Source of the DNA: Notospermus geniculatus
Lineage: Eukaryota > Nemertea > Pilidiophora > Heteronemertea > Lineidae
DNA: 64,000 bases
Direction: 5' to 3'
Assembly (NCBI GenBank): GCA_002633025.1
Contig: NMRB01000113.1
Location: forward strand, 299,789 to 363,788
This document shows positions 54,626-64,000 of the stretch, piece after piece (positions within the stretch are counted from its first letter, which is position 1; each line of letters opens with the position of its first letter). Below the pieces are notes generated by a model. The model was not told the DNA's origin, ran no database searches, and was given only the letters and a program-made list of their open reading frames with translations. The position numbers and the translations under genes are program-made.

Positions 54626-55984
54626 GGTGCAACGCTCAGCTTTGTCTGTGCTTTTTATCTCAACTGGTACAGGTAACCTGAACCAGTTACCGCCAAATTC
54701 CTGGAGGACGTATTCAAGATTTTTGCCAAAAGCTTTTGTCAATATGTCCCAAGGGAGCACAGTTTGTGACATTTTACTCCAAAGGCGTTGCACTCTGAAA
54801 TTGTCTCCTAACAATTTGATATCCACACAAACTTTTCCAAACAATTCAAAGGAACAAACAGCTCATAAATCAATCAAAAAACATTACACTTCAATTTGAT
54901 GAGAATATCTCATCCACCCAAGTCAAGCGAGGATCATTCGAACTTAGATATTGAAGTTATAGAAACGGATACCAAGTGGAAATCTAATAAAGCAATATTG
55001 AAATCCCATCAAAGCGGAAACCTTTAAAGTGAAGATGGCTGCAGATGAAATTGAAACTCGATACAAAACGGGAGATGTTGAGGTAGATTTCATCGGATGT
55101 TTAAAAGGATGTGTCGTATACACAGTTTTTGTTCAAACTCCAGTCTGGAATCGAGCGAGTAGGGGTGGGAATATTCGGGTGGGAATATTCGGAAGGGAGT
55201 TTCTTGCAAGCAGATTTGCCCACATCAACCATGCCGTGATTTCACAGCCACCAGACAACAGTACAGCATGTTTGCTACATGATCGGGCCTGTCTTGGGTG
55301 AGTGCTGGAGGTGTCATCTTTGTTTAGAAATTTTGCAGGAATACAGCATCAATGGCTCAGGCCGTGCTGTAAGAATTGGAAATGCAAATCACTTTACATG
55401 ACAAATCCACTCATGCACAGATCAGCCACAATCCCAGATCAGCCACAAAGATATTGAGTGGTGCACTGCACCTATCTGGCAGCCCCAGCCCTTACAATCG
55501 CACCTGGTGTACATAACACTCGAAGATCCCAGGATCTGACAGGATGGCAACGTATTGATTGGTGCACTGCACCGATCTGGCAGCCTAGCCCTAAAAATCG
55601 CACCTGGTGTACATCACACACCAGCATCCCGCAATCTGACACGATGGTAACATATTGACTGGTGCACTGCACCGATCCCTGCCATCTGAAAGGATGGCAA
55701 CATATTGACTGATGCACTGCACCAATCTGGCAGCCTAGCCCTAACGATCACACCTGGTGTACATCACACAACAGCATCCCGCAATCTGACAGGATGGCAG
55801 CGATCACTATGACAAGCCAGGAAATGAAGAAGAACCCGATTAGGAAGTGGGAGAAACCTTTGTTGTGTGTTCGGACTGAGAATCAACGTTTCTTCAAGCA
55901 GTTGACGACTCGTTATTCCATCATACCTCAGAATGTGAGAGTGGCACGATGGAAACATCAGCGTGTGTCACCTCGATCATCTCA

Positions 55985-57480
55985 ATATCAGGGAGGTTTC
56001 GCAAATCTGACGAAACACAAAGTACGAAATACAAAATTCAACTTCATTTCCAGACCTAATGTATTTCTGGAGATGATTAGTAGGCCTACCACAAATGTCC
56101 CTGCCGCCAGTGCATCATTTAGCATATCATATAAGAACAAGAGAGTTATGGTGCATCTTGGATTTTTAAAGGGGCTGGAGGAAGAACGCTCCCATGTCCA
56201 AAGTGTGCATATTTCCGAAAATATTGGTCCGATTTGTATAAAATTCGCAGCGGTGATACTTGAATATGAAAGATTAACAATCACCATGAAGAGAAGTAGT
56301 AATGTTATGTAACAGTAGCTAAGACAATGTCATTTTGATACTTAACAATAAAGCCTATTGTACACTGTTGAAACTCCCAAAAATGGTCATAACAGTCAGG
56401 CCTTGGCCAGTGGTAACTGGTTAGGCCTATTCTACATGAAAAATGTCCACCACATTCACGAAAAATGAGATAATTACCTGACAATTAGACTGGACAACTA
56501 AAGTTGGGTGCACTCACTCTTGGTAAGAGCCAGATCTCCAACAATACGACATTGGCCCCTATGGTGTGATTTTTGCAATATGATTAGGGGCCTATTACCT
56601 CACAATTGACATAATTACGAGTGTACGAGTGTTATCTGCAGAAGCAGTGTCACCAGAATTGAACATGTTGCATTATGTAAGACAAACACCAACATAACCA
56701 AAAATACACAGTAAACTTACACTACGGACTGTATAATGTCAAGCAGGGTATGTCAAGAATGCCTTTCAAAGAATTAATATTAGTGAATGTATTGCATCAT
56801 CGCCTTCATGCACCAATAAAATGCAATCTTGACCTGAACTTGCAGTCAGCAGATCAGCCAACCATGACATTGTGGTTTGTCTGGATCATGCGAAGTGGTT
56901 GTTGTTGTCATTCCTGCTATTGGGCACACCCATTAGAAGTTGAAGTAAACATCATTGTTTTATCATAATTGTGTGAAAGTAAGTGAAGATTTTGACTGGA
57001 AAGTTAATGAGAAACAATGACTGAATACCTATGCCGATTCTGAGGGGAAAAAACAGTTATTTCTCTATTTTTGTTGAGGTTCAAAAAAGCATTGTTTTAG
57101 GATAATTAGGTTTTTTGTTCTCTCTGCATGGTGACTGTTAATCTTTTGCTATCAAGTATCACCACTGCGAATTTTATCCAAATTGGACCAATACTTTCTG
57201 AAATATGCACACTTTGGACATGGGAGCGTTCTTCCTCCAGCCCCTTTCCACTTCGTATCTACAAAGTGGAAACGAAACATAAATTCCAAAGTTTAATATA
57301 CACCGTAACTCTACTGGTCTAACGTCATACGCTGAAAGATGCTCTTGCAGCAGGCGATATTTGTGGTACCAACCATGTCTTGCAACACATTACGTCATGC
57401 AAATGAAGTCCAATTTTGTATTTCGTACTTCGTGTTTCGTCAGATTTGCGAAACCTCACTATTGTCACCTCTGCAGGCAT
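55985..57480. repeat. Large inverted repeat, arms about 300 bp
   Basis: Sequence 55,985-56,295 recurs inverted at about 57,122-57,475 (for example GGTTTCGCAAATCTGACGAA against its complement at 57,435). Arms differ by substitutions and one 60-bp difference, and enclose about 830 bp. Both arms carry an open frame with ANFIQIGP and WTWERSSSSPF, which looks like repeat-derived text. The stretch 54,626-55,985 holds no supported gene. Confidence 0.75.
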
Positions 57481-57946
57481 ACAGCAGTGAGTAACAGTGT
57501 CCTACCTTCCAGTTTGGAAACAAATTAGCCTAACCTGACTGCCGTTTCATATACACACTAATAAAATTGCAGCATTCAGCCCCACTAAGCAATCTGCAAC
57601 CAAGTCTCAGCACCCCTACAGGTTGTAGAGTGCGACCACTTCATAACAGAATTATACACGGCTGCCAGTGAGTGATTTCAAACTATTTCCTATCAGATGA
57701 CCATAATACAGCATCAGACCAATTTCTAGTTCCCGATGGCTCGGTCATACGGGAAACCATATAATCTTAGGTAGTTCATTTCCGCTAAGAAGATGATGAA
57801 TCTGAATGCCGTGACCATCTCGTACGCGATCAGTGCGTAAGATCAATATGACACTTCCGTATGATTGGTACAAATATGTTATGTCATTACCAGTATGAAT
57901 TGATACCAGCGGTTGACATGGATTGGAGACAGCATCTAATGTCCCA

Positions 57947-58187
57947 TCACACTGAGCTGGTTCTCAGTACGTTCTTGAAAATGTTGCCGAATAGGCTCAA
58001 ACTGTCAGCGAACAGAGTGGACGTAGTGGCAACTTTATACACTCTTTCATGAACTTCATGGACGGGCTCGGACGGGAAGGGGGCTCCAGAACTTCGAGGC
58101 ATTATTTGGCCAACGTTACACGTTCTAGCCCGTTCTACGGTTTTTATAGGACGGGGCAGGACGTTTTGAGAACTACTTCAGTGTGAC
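57947..58187. mobile_element. Foldback MITE, family F1, second copy
   Basis: CACACTGAGCTGGTTCTCAG at the left and AACTACTTCAGTGTG at the right. The interior matches 628-860. Confidence 0.75.
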
Positions 58188-58283
58188 AGTGGCTTAAAAG
58201 TTGCATCAGTAGCGAGCGAGTGATTTTGATAATAAGCATTAATTCAATCATTTTGCGGGAGGGATAAATTTTAATCCTTACCG

Positions 58284-58310
58284 TTGTGTGCTTGTGGCTT
58301 CATTCGGCCT
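58284..58310 (-). CDS. PLEKHA5/6/7-like: PLEKHA5/6/7-like gene, 27-bp microexon
   Basis: On the minus strand an excellent acceptor (TCTCTTTGTTCTTCCAG) precedes GCCGAA, and ACAACG|GTAAGG is a good donor. Phase 2 in and phase 2 out: TG+G gives Trp, then PNEATSTQ, and CG joins G of the Ser-rich exon to give Arg. It is the only phase that links the exon at 63,254 with the Ser-rich exon without a stop. Nine codons, so supported by splice sites and phase rather than homology. Confidence 0.6.
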
Positions 58311-58394
58311 GGAAGAACAAAGAGAAAGCAATGGGTTAATTCAGAGCTGAAGGGACAGATCCGGTCAACAAAACAAAGAGTGCTCTCATCCGGC

Positions 58395-58895
58395 ATCATC
58401 CAATTGTGATCCAACATCACCCAGTTGGGATCCAACATCATCCAATTGTGATCCAACATCATCTTGTCAGGATCCAACATCACCCAGTTGCGATCCAACA
58501 TCATCCAGTTGGGATTCAACATCATCTAGTTGTGATTCAACATCACCCAGTTGGGATTCAACAGCAACATCCAACTGTGATCCAACATCATCCAGTTGGA
58601 ATCCAACATTATCCAACTGTGATCCACCATCATCCAGTTGAGATCCAACATCATCCAGTTGCGATCCAACATCATCCAGTTGGGATTCAACATCACCCCG
58701 TTGTGATCCACCCCGTTGTGATCCAACACCATCCAGCTGTGATCCAACATCATCCAGTTGGAATCCAACATCATTCTGTTGGATCCAACACCATTCAGTT
58801 GGGATCCAACATCATCAAGTGGGGATCCAACATCATCAAGTTGGGATCCAGCACCATCCAGCTGGAATCGACATCACCCAGTTGGGATCACATCC
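58395..58895. repeat. 21-bp minisatellite, about 24 units
   Basis: Unit GGGATCCAACATCATCCAGT plus T, 21 bp with C/T variants. Since 21 is a multiple of 3 each frame repeats a heptad: IQHHPVG on plus (58,406-58,927) and MMLDPNW on minus. No start context, splice sites or conservation support translation. It lies in the intron just upstream of the 27-bp microexon. Confidence 0.9.
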
Positions 58896-58899
58896 TCGT

Positions 58900-60334
58900 A
58901 ATGAACTTTTCATCATTCCCCAATTGACCATCTCGTTCTTCCAGCCTGATGAAAGTGTTTACTCGGCAATTCCCCCATCGCTAGTGAGTGCAAGTTACCG
59001 GTGGATCTATACATAATGGCGCAATTGATACGAAGCTACGAGCTTGTGATTGAATTGTGGGACACCATACCGACAAATGAGGAAGATCGAGGATCAATTT
59101 GGGGTGTATCGTGTGGTAATTTGCGACAATCCATCCCAGGAGTCGTGGGCAGCGTACAACTGGACCGTGAAGCGGAACAGTCATGGATTTGAGCACCGCG
59201 TGCATGAAATTGCATCTATAAATCAAGAGATGCAATTCCTAAGGCTCCTGGAAGCCCAGCCAAAACCTTCAGGAACAAAGGTACAGCATGGGTGGAAGAG
59301 TACAAAAATTTTCTGAGATGATTTTGAAGACTTCCTTACACAAAGAGCACTTTCATTGTCACCATTGAAGGCATGGGCACGGAAGGTGTGCCCATGCCCA
59401 CACGCTCCATTTGAGAGGAGCTCTGAATTCAAGCTAGTTCCTACACACCAGGAATGTATGGTCTAACGGTCTTGAATTGATCATTCACATCATTTTGATC
59501 AGGCTCGAGCTAAAGCAGTTTTTCTCCACCACATGAGATGAGTGATATTTGTCAGACATATAACTGACAAATAACCACAATTCGCAATCAATTTACATCC
59601 CTCGCTGGGCAATTTGTGGCATTTGATGAGAGCGACGTTCCTACCGTACCCCATAGCAACCAGATGGACCTTTGATTGACCAATCATTGTAGATCATCAG
59701 AGCAGAGACGGAAGGGCCACCAAAAATGCAAGTACGTGTCATTAACTCCAATATTTATGCGGAGGACGGTTGCCATGAATATCATCCTTCAAACTCAATT
59801 GATAGGCCCAATAGAAACATCGGTGTCAAAGTTGTTGGTCTGATTCTAGCATACCCATTCCTCATGTTTTAAAGAAGGTGACTGAAGTTGACAGAAAATT
59901 ATGCAAGGGCTCTGGGTTCCTCCTGCAGTAAGGCCATTCGTTTTTTATTACTTGTTTGGCAGATCCGCCGATGTTAGTTTTGGGCTTTTTTGAAAAAAAA
60001 TAACATTGGAAAAATTGTCATTTTTTATTGCCCCCGACCTTAAAAACCCTGATATCCGAAATAAAAGTGACACCTTTTGACTTTGCACATGTGCAGATGA
60101 CAGAATTGGACTCGGAAGCATGATCTATCTGTTCCCTCTGTCATGTCTGTGATGTGTCCAGCCTTGTAACTTAAGTTTTGCCTTCATTCGTCATGATCCT
60201 GCCATGGTTGGGTTAGGGTTTTTTTATTTTTTGGATTTTATTTTTATTTTTATTCCGATCTCCTATGTTAGGTTTACAGCAAAGAAATCCGCCAAACAAG
60301 TAATATAAAAAGAATGGCCTAAACAGTACCTTAC
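58900..60334. other. Intron or intergenic, no supported gene
   Basis: Two overlapping plus-strand frames at 59,001-59,192 and 59,050-59,316 are open; the second reads QFGVYRVVICDNPSQESWAA. Neither has splice support and I do not recognise them. The rest is AT-rich. Confidence 0.4.
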
Positions 60335-60465
60335 AGGGGGATCCACGATTTCGGAGACGAGGGGCGCACTGTGCCAGAAACATTGAAATCTGTGGTGAAT
60401 TCAGGGTCGATTTTACAGATTAGTTGGCAGAAAGGGGGGCATGCGCCCCCTTGGATCCGCGCCTG
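60335..60465. mobile_element. hAT-like MITE, short copy
   Basis: CAGGGGGATCCACGATTTCG at the left and TTGGATCCGCGCCTG at the right. Confidence 0.75.
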
Positions 60466-61010
60466 CTCAATACCATCTTGGCCCATGAAAGTTTGACACC
60501 AATGACCCATCTGAAGATTCTCTGTCGGACAGGCAGGAACAACGATGAGACTTCAACCCTTTTTCATGTGGATTATTAAAGTTCCACACCGCTGCCCCCA
60601 GCGCCATGTCACTCGACCCCCAAAATCAATTGAAGGTTCCTTTGATATCATAACCAAATTGTGAGATCATGAATAATCACGTATGCCTCCTTAACCAATA
60701 TCGTCTGAAAGGAGACACGGAACAGGTCGAGCAGAAACATCATCAAGAACGCTCTTAACAACATTTCACAGTTGACTTCAAGGATTTGAGACTACCACAG
60801 AAGAATTACCGACTACCAGTGAGCTTTTTTCAATGAAGTTATGATGTAGAAGTAACGACGAAGTCAGCCAAATCAGCCGAAACGTCGAGTTCATCCTTGA
60901 TTGCAAAGAAATACAGTCATCAGGTGGTTCTGTCTGTCTGGTCACCAGAGCAAAAGAAGTGTCATCGCACAAGTCATAGATCAAAGACAAATTGCTGAGA
61001 TACCTGTGTT

Positions 61011-61475
61011 AAGCCAGGTGTAGATCGCACTTGTGACTGGAAGCAACTGATCTGATCAGTCGTTGGTGATGTATGCGCTCGCAAATTCAGCAACTCAGTA
61101 AAACTAGGAGGATCCAATCAGTCGTCATGTCCTGACTGCGTAGATCGCACTTGTGACTGGCAGCAACTCAGGTGACTTCCGGGGCGTTGAGACTCGACAG
61201 GACTAGGTTTCATTTAGAAAACTGGCACTGCAATCGCAAGCCCGCGTACATCGCAGTGACTGAATGAAACTGGGTACAACTGGTCACTAGAAAGTTGAAC
61301 ATGTGCAACTGACGGCGACTGGCAAAATATCAGTTCCAGAGAGTCGCAAGGGTGCGTACATCGACCCTTTTTAGCAACTGATCAGTTGCTTCCAGTTCCA
61401 GCTAGATGCTCGCAGTTGCCAGTAGCTCAGTGGCGACTAGTGTTGCCAGTCGCAAGTGTGAAGTATGCTAGGCTT
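61011..61475. mobile_element. R1-subfamily MITE
   Basis: AAGCCAGGTGTAGATCGCAC at the left and GTGAAGTATGCTAGGCTTT at the right. Outside both duplications, so an independent insertion. Confidence 0.8.
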
Positions 61476-61624
61476 TTGGGTGGATGGAGGATGGGTTCTT
61501 AGACCAGCAACAAAACCTTCTTTAACAAAGGCAAAGCTGTTCCAAAATCACAGGGTGTGGTGGATGGGGGGGGGGGAACTTCATCCATACTGATGCATAT
61601 TTGCTGGATAATTTTTTGTTTCAG

Positions 61625-61728
61625 ATTGGTCTTTTTGGATGCAGTGAGTGCAAATGCAATACGCGAGTATTGTACCAATTTGGAGTCATGGCAGTCTGTG
61701 TGGCCTTATCTCAAGCAGCAGCTCTAAG
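61625..61728 (+). CDS. Possible exon of an unrecognised plus-strand gene
   Basis: Strong acceptor AATTTTTTGTTTCAG at 61,610-61,624 and donor GCTCTAAG|GTATAA at 61,728. Two frames are open. One (phase 0) reads IGLFGCSECKCNTRVLYQFG then VMAVCVALSQAAAL, with a hydrophobic end. The other (two bases carried in) reads LVFLDAVSANAIREYCTNLE, SWQSVWPYLKQQL and stops at TAA (61,725). I recognise neither. No partner exon was found nearby. It would sit inside the first intron of the minus-strand gene if that gene model is right. Confidence 0.35.
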
Positions 61729-62341
61729 GTATAATCTCTTGGGAGAACAGCCTCAGGATTTCACAACAGAGTTACTTGGTCACCTCCATAAATGAGTTTT
61801 GCCACCAGGGGGTGCTGACACAAGAAATCACCACTCGTGGTCTTCACACGTCAAAGCATTTCTTGTTGGTCAGTAAAGCGACCCACTTCTTGGCGCAATC
61901 ATCCATGAAATAGACCAATACGTTCCATAATAATTGAATACCATGATAGTATGATCGCTTGGGCCTTCTGACCTTTAATATTTGACCCTCGGCCGTCAAG
62001 AAATGTCCACACAAGCAGGTCCCAGCGGACCAATCATTTCTGGCTTCTCAACTGTCATGTGGAGAAACCATCGAGGGATACGGTTTGGTTACGCCTGGCT
62101 GGCACGAGTAATAGCCTCGTTCTATTGCCTTTTTTACTGTCGGTCGAGTGTGAAATTCGAGGTAAGGTTTACAATATGGAGCTTTGTTGGTCGAGAGATG
62201 TCGAGGGGAGATCCCCTGGGGTGGATGAATGAGATGACGAGGTTCAGTGATAATGGACCTTTGAAGGTGGAGGAAAACTCATCACGAAGGAGTGATAGAG
62301 TTGGAGGATGCAGATGAAAGAAGTCGTGGTCAGTCGTACTA

Positions 62342-62412
62342 CTAGAGGAGTCCTGATAGTTTAGTGGTTGTCACATCTGCTTAGCAAGTGGCAGGTCCCG
62401 GTGTAAAATTTT
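62342..62412 (+). repeat. Degenerate tRNA-like SINE head
   Basis: GAGTCCTGATAGTTTAGTGG resembles an A box, and GGCAGGTCCCGG a worn B box. It is followed at once by the R2 MITE at 62,415. Another B-box-like GGGTTCAAATCC lies at about 63,081. Confidence 0.35.
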
Positions 62413-62414
62413 TT

Positions 62415-62918
62415 AAAGCCTTGCAACTGGAAGCAACTACCAGCAATGGCGTTTCCCGCAATTGTCGGCAACTACCTGGAACCAGCAGCAACTGATCAGA
62501 TGCTCAAACAGGCCGATGAACGCGCACCGGCAATAATATTGCCGACCGTTGCCGCTAGTTCCAGCCAGTTGCTCATGTTCTACTCCTTGCCAACGGTTGC
62601 TTCTCATCGTCTTCAGTCGCTTCCGATGTAAGCACGCTGGCAATGAACTTCCTCGTTTGTGGGGCACACTTGGTCATGTGGTGGAATCATGTGACCCACA
62701 AAATGATTCCCGAGTGGTCCGATCAGAAGACATCGACAATTTCCCTCTATCATTCAGTACCATTGCCTGTTCAATGGGCACACTCCAGACTGAAGACCGG
62801 ACTGTGCCACTTGTTGCCGCAATGACCTGTTGTAACCGATGTGCGCGGAACGCTTACATCGATAGCGAGAGTTGCGTTCAGTTGCTTCCAGTTGCAAGGC
62901 AGATGTACGCTTGGCTTA
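62415..62918. mobile_element. R2-subfamily MITE
   Basis: AAAGCCTTGCAACTGGAAGC at the left (outer TIR worn) and GATGTACGCTTGGCTTA at the right. Outside both duplications. Confidence 0.8.
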
Positions 62919-63253
62919 ATGTTCACCATCTGTGAGGTTCCCTTCCTTTTGTCTTACGGAATAAGTTGCGACTTGACAAAAGCAGACACACAGAGAAACG
63001 TGTCGATCTATCTATCAAAAACGTTTTCCAAACAATAAAGGGAAATGCTGATCTACAGTGACACTGGTAGATGTCACAGTGGGTTCAAATCCAGCGTGGT
63101 GCTATGTTATTAAAATCATCCCTGGCTTTTCACGTCCATCACATGTATACAGTAAGGCGTGGTGCCTTGAGGCCAAGTAAAAGACATCATCGAAGTTAGG
63201 ATTTCTCAAAGAAAGGATTTCTCATTCTTTCAACTGTTTTCACCATCACTTAC

Positions 63254-63351
63254 CAATCATTCCCGTCCTGCTGATTCGTGTTGAGTGAAGAAAGCCAGCG
63301 TGCCAACATGACGTTATCAGTCCCATCATCTTGCAACTCCTCGATATTCAT
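63254..63351 (-). CDS. PLEKHA5/6/7-like: Probable first coding exon of the PLEKHA5/6/7-like gene
   Basis: On the minus strand ATG at 63,351 has A at -3 (GGGAAAATGA) and an in-frame TAA 26 codons upstream (63,427-63,429). Encodes MNIEELQDDGTDNVMLARWL, SSLNTNQQDGND and leaves in phase 2 at a textbook donor, GATTG|GTAAGTG. It splices in frame to the 27-bp microexon. I do not recognise the sequence, and vertebrate relatives start with WW domains that I cannot find here; this may be a shorter isoform or a lineage difference. A short upstream ORF (ATG out of frame at about 63,416) precedes it. The flanks 62,919-63,253 and 63,352-64,000 hold no other supported gene. Confidence 0.5.
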
Positions 63352-64000
63352 TTTCCCCACAGCAATTTTCACGCCGAATATCTCCTTTAGATTCCTTGAT
63401 GAAAATGTCGCATTAACTACCAGAAATTATTTCACTCCTTTTCCTCAAACATTCAAATTTTTGAGTTTAAAACAGCAGACGTGCGAATGCGAAGCTTTCA
63501 TCATCAATCTTGATCACTTTAAACACACCATCCAATTCGTGACAAAATCACATGAATTTCTCGTCAAGAATTAATCCAAGCATGCATCTCAAAGTTCTTG
63601 TTCATGTGACTAATTCCCAGTCCTGTCACAAGTCACAAAACTCCAATTTGAGCCTGATGTCGAAGGAATCAAAATAATTTATAATTGGAACAGAAAGAGG
63701 TTGTTCATTTTCGTCAATTGAGGAACCCGAGTTGTGATCCTCGAGAAAACGGAGAAAGCTATGAAGCTGCAAATTGCAGCGATTATTCTGTACAGTACAA
63801 CAAATAATCCCTGCAATTTGCAAGTGCATAGCCTTTTGCGTTTTCCCAACGATCACAGATTCCTCAAGTGACGAAAACAGCCCCTTTGGAATTTTCAGAG
63901 ATCGCCTTCCATTGTGTAAAACGCTACATCTGCTTCAAAATCTATCGCATCCACAGGTGTGTCAAGTGAAGAGGGCATACCTCAAAGATTGATCATAAAA

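Noticed and set aside
55794-56312. 172-codon plus-strand frame
   Set aside because: Its second half lies in a repeat arm that recurs inverted at 57,122-57,475, and the first half has no recognisable motif. A frame this long is noted but not supported.

Overview
The window looks like metazoan nuclear DNA from a marine invertebrate with very high heterozygosity. A deuterostome such as amphioxus would fit, but the sequence does not prove it. Evidence: GT-AG introns, tRNA-derived SINEs, many MITE-type DNA transposons (TTA, TTAA and other target-site duplications), several minisatellites, and two assembly gaps plus single-N joins. Nothing points to bacterial or viral DNA.

One gene can be followed on the minus strand across almost the whole window, from a probable first coding exon at 63,351 to 900, and it leaves the window on the left. 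It encodes a PLEKHA5/6/7-like (PEPP-family) protein. I joined it by hand from matching splice phases. The order is: N-terminal exon (63,254-63,351), 27-bp microexon (58,284-58,310), Ser-rich exon, 32-bp Lys-rich exon, a PH domain split over four exons (23,420-23,455; 22,867-22,942; 11,901-12,001; 11,461-11,570 or its copy), a 1,558-bp Tyr/Gly/Asp-rich exon, three short exons (70, 63 and 30 bp), a 1,323-bp exon, then 164-bp and 227-bp exons. The last one carries the conserved charged coiled coil of the family. Known coding length is about 4.0 kb (roughly 1,330 residues), incomplete at the C terminus. At least one exon between the Lys-rich exon and the PH domain is still unplaced.

Two stretches of this gene are each present twice in tandem. 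Block A (about 4,076-12,240) and block B (12,705-21,832) carry the same six exons. Block X1-Y1 (28,427-39,399) and block X2-Y2 (39,400-51,337) carry the same two small exons. The copies differ by a few percent of substitutions, by many clean transposon insertions with target-site duplications, and by minisatellite length. The flanking exons are single copy and block B has a single-N join exactly where a PH exon should be. The simplest reading is that two haplotypes were laid end to end by the assembler. A true tandem duplication is not excluded.

The rest is intron filled with mobile DNA: two related MITE subfamilies with AGCCTAGCGTACATCG-like ends, palindromic foldback elements of 120-410 bp, hAT-like elements, a solo-LTR-like insertion, two SINE families and coding-frame-like minisatellites. 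A possible exon of another, unrecognised gene lies on the plus strand at 61,625-61,728.
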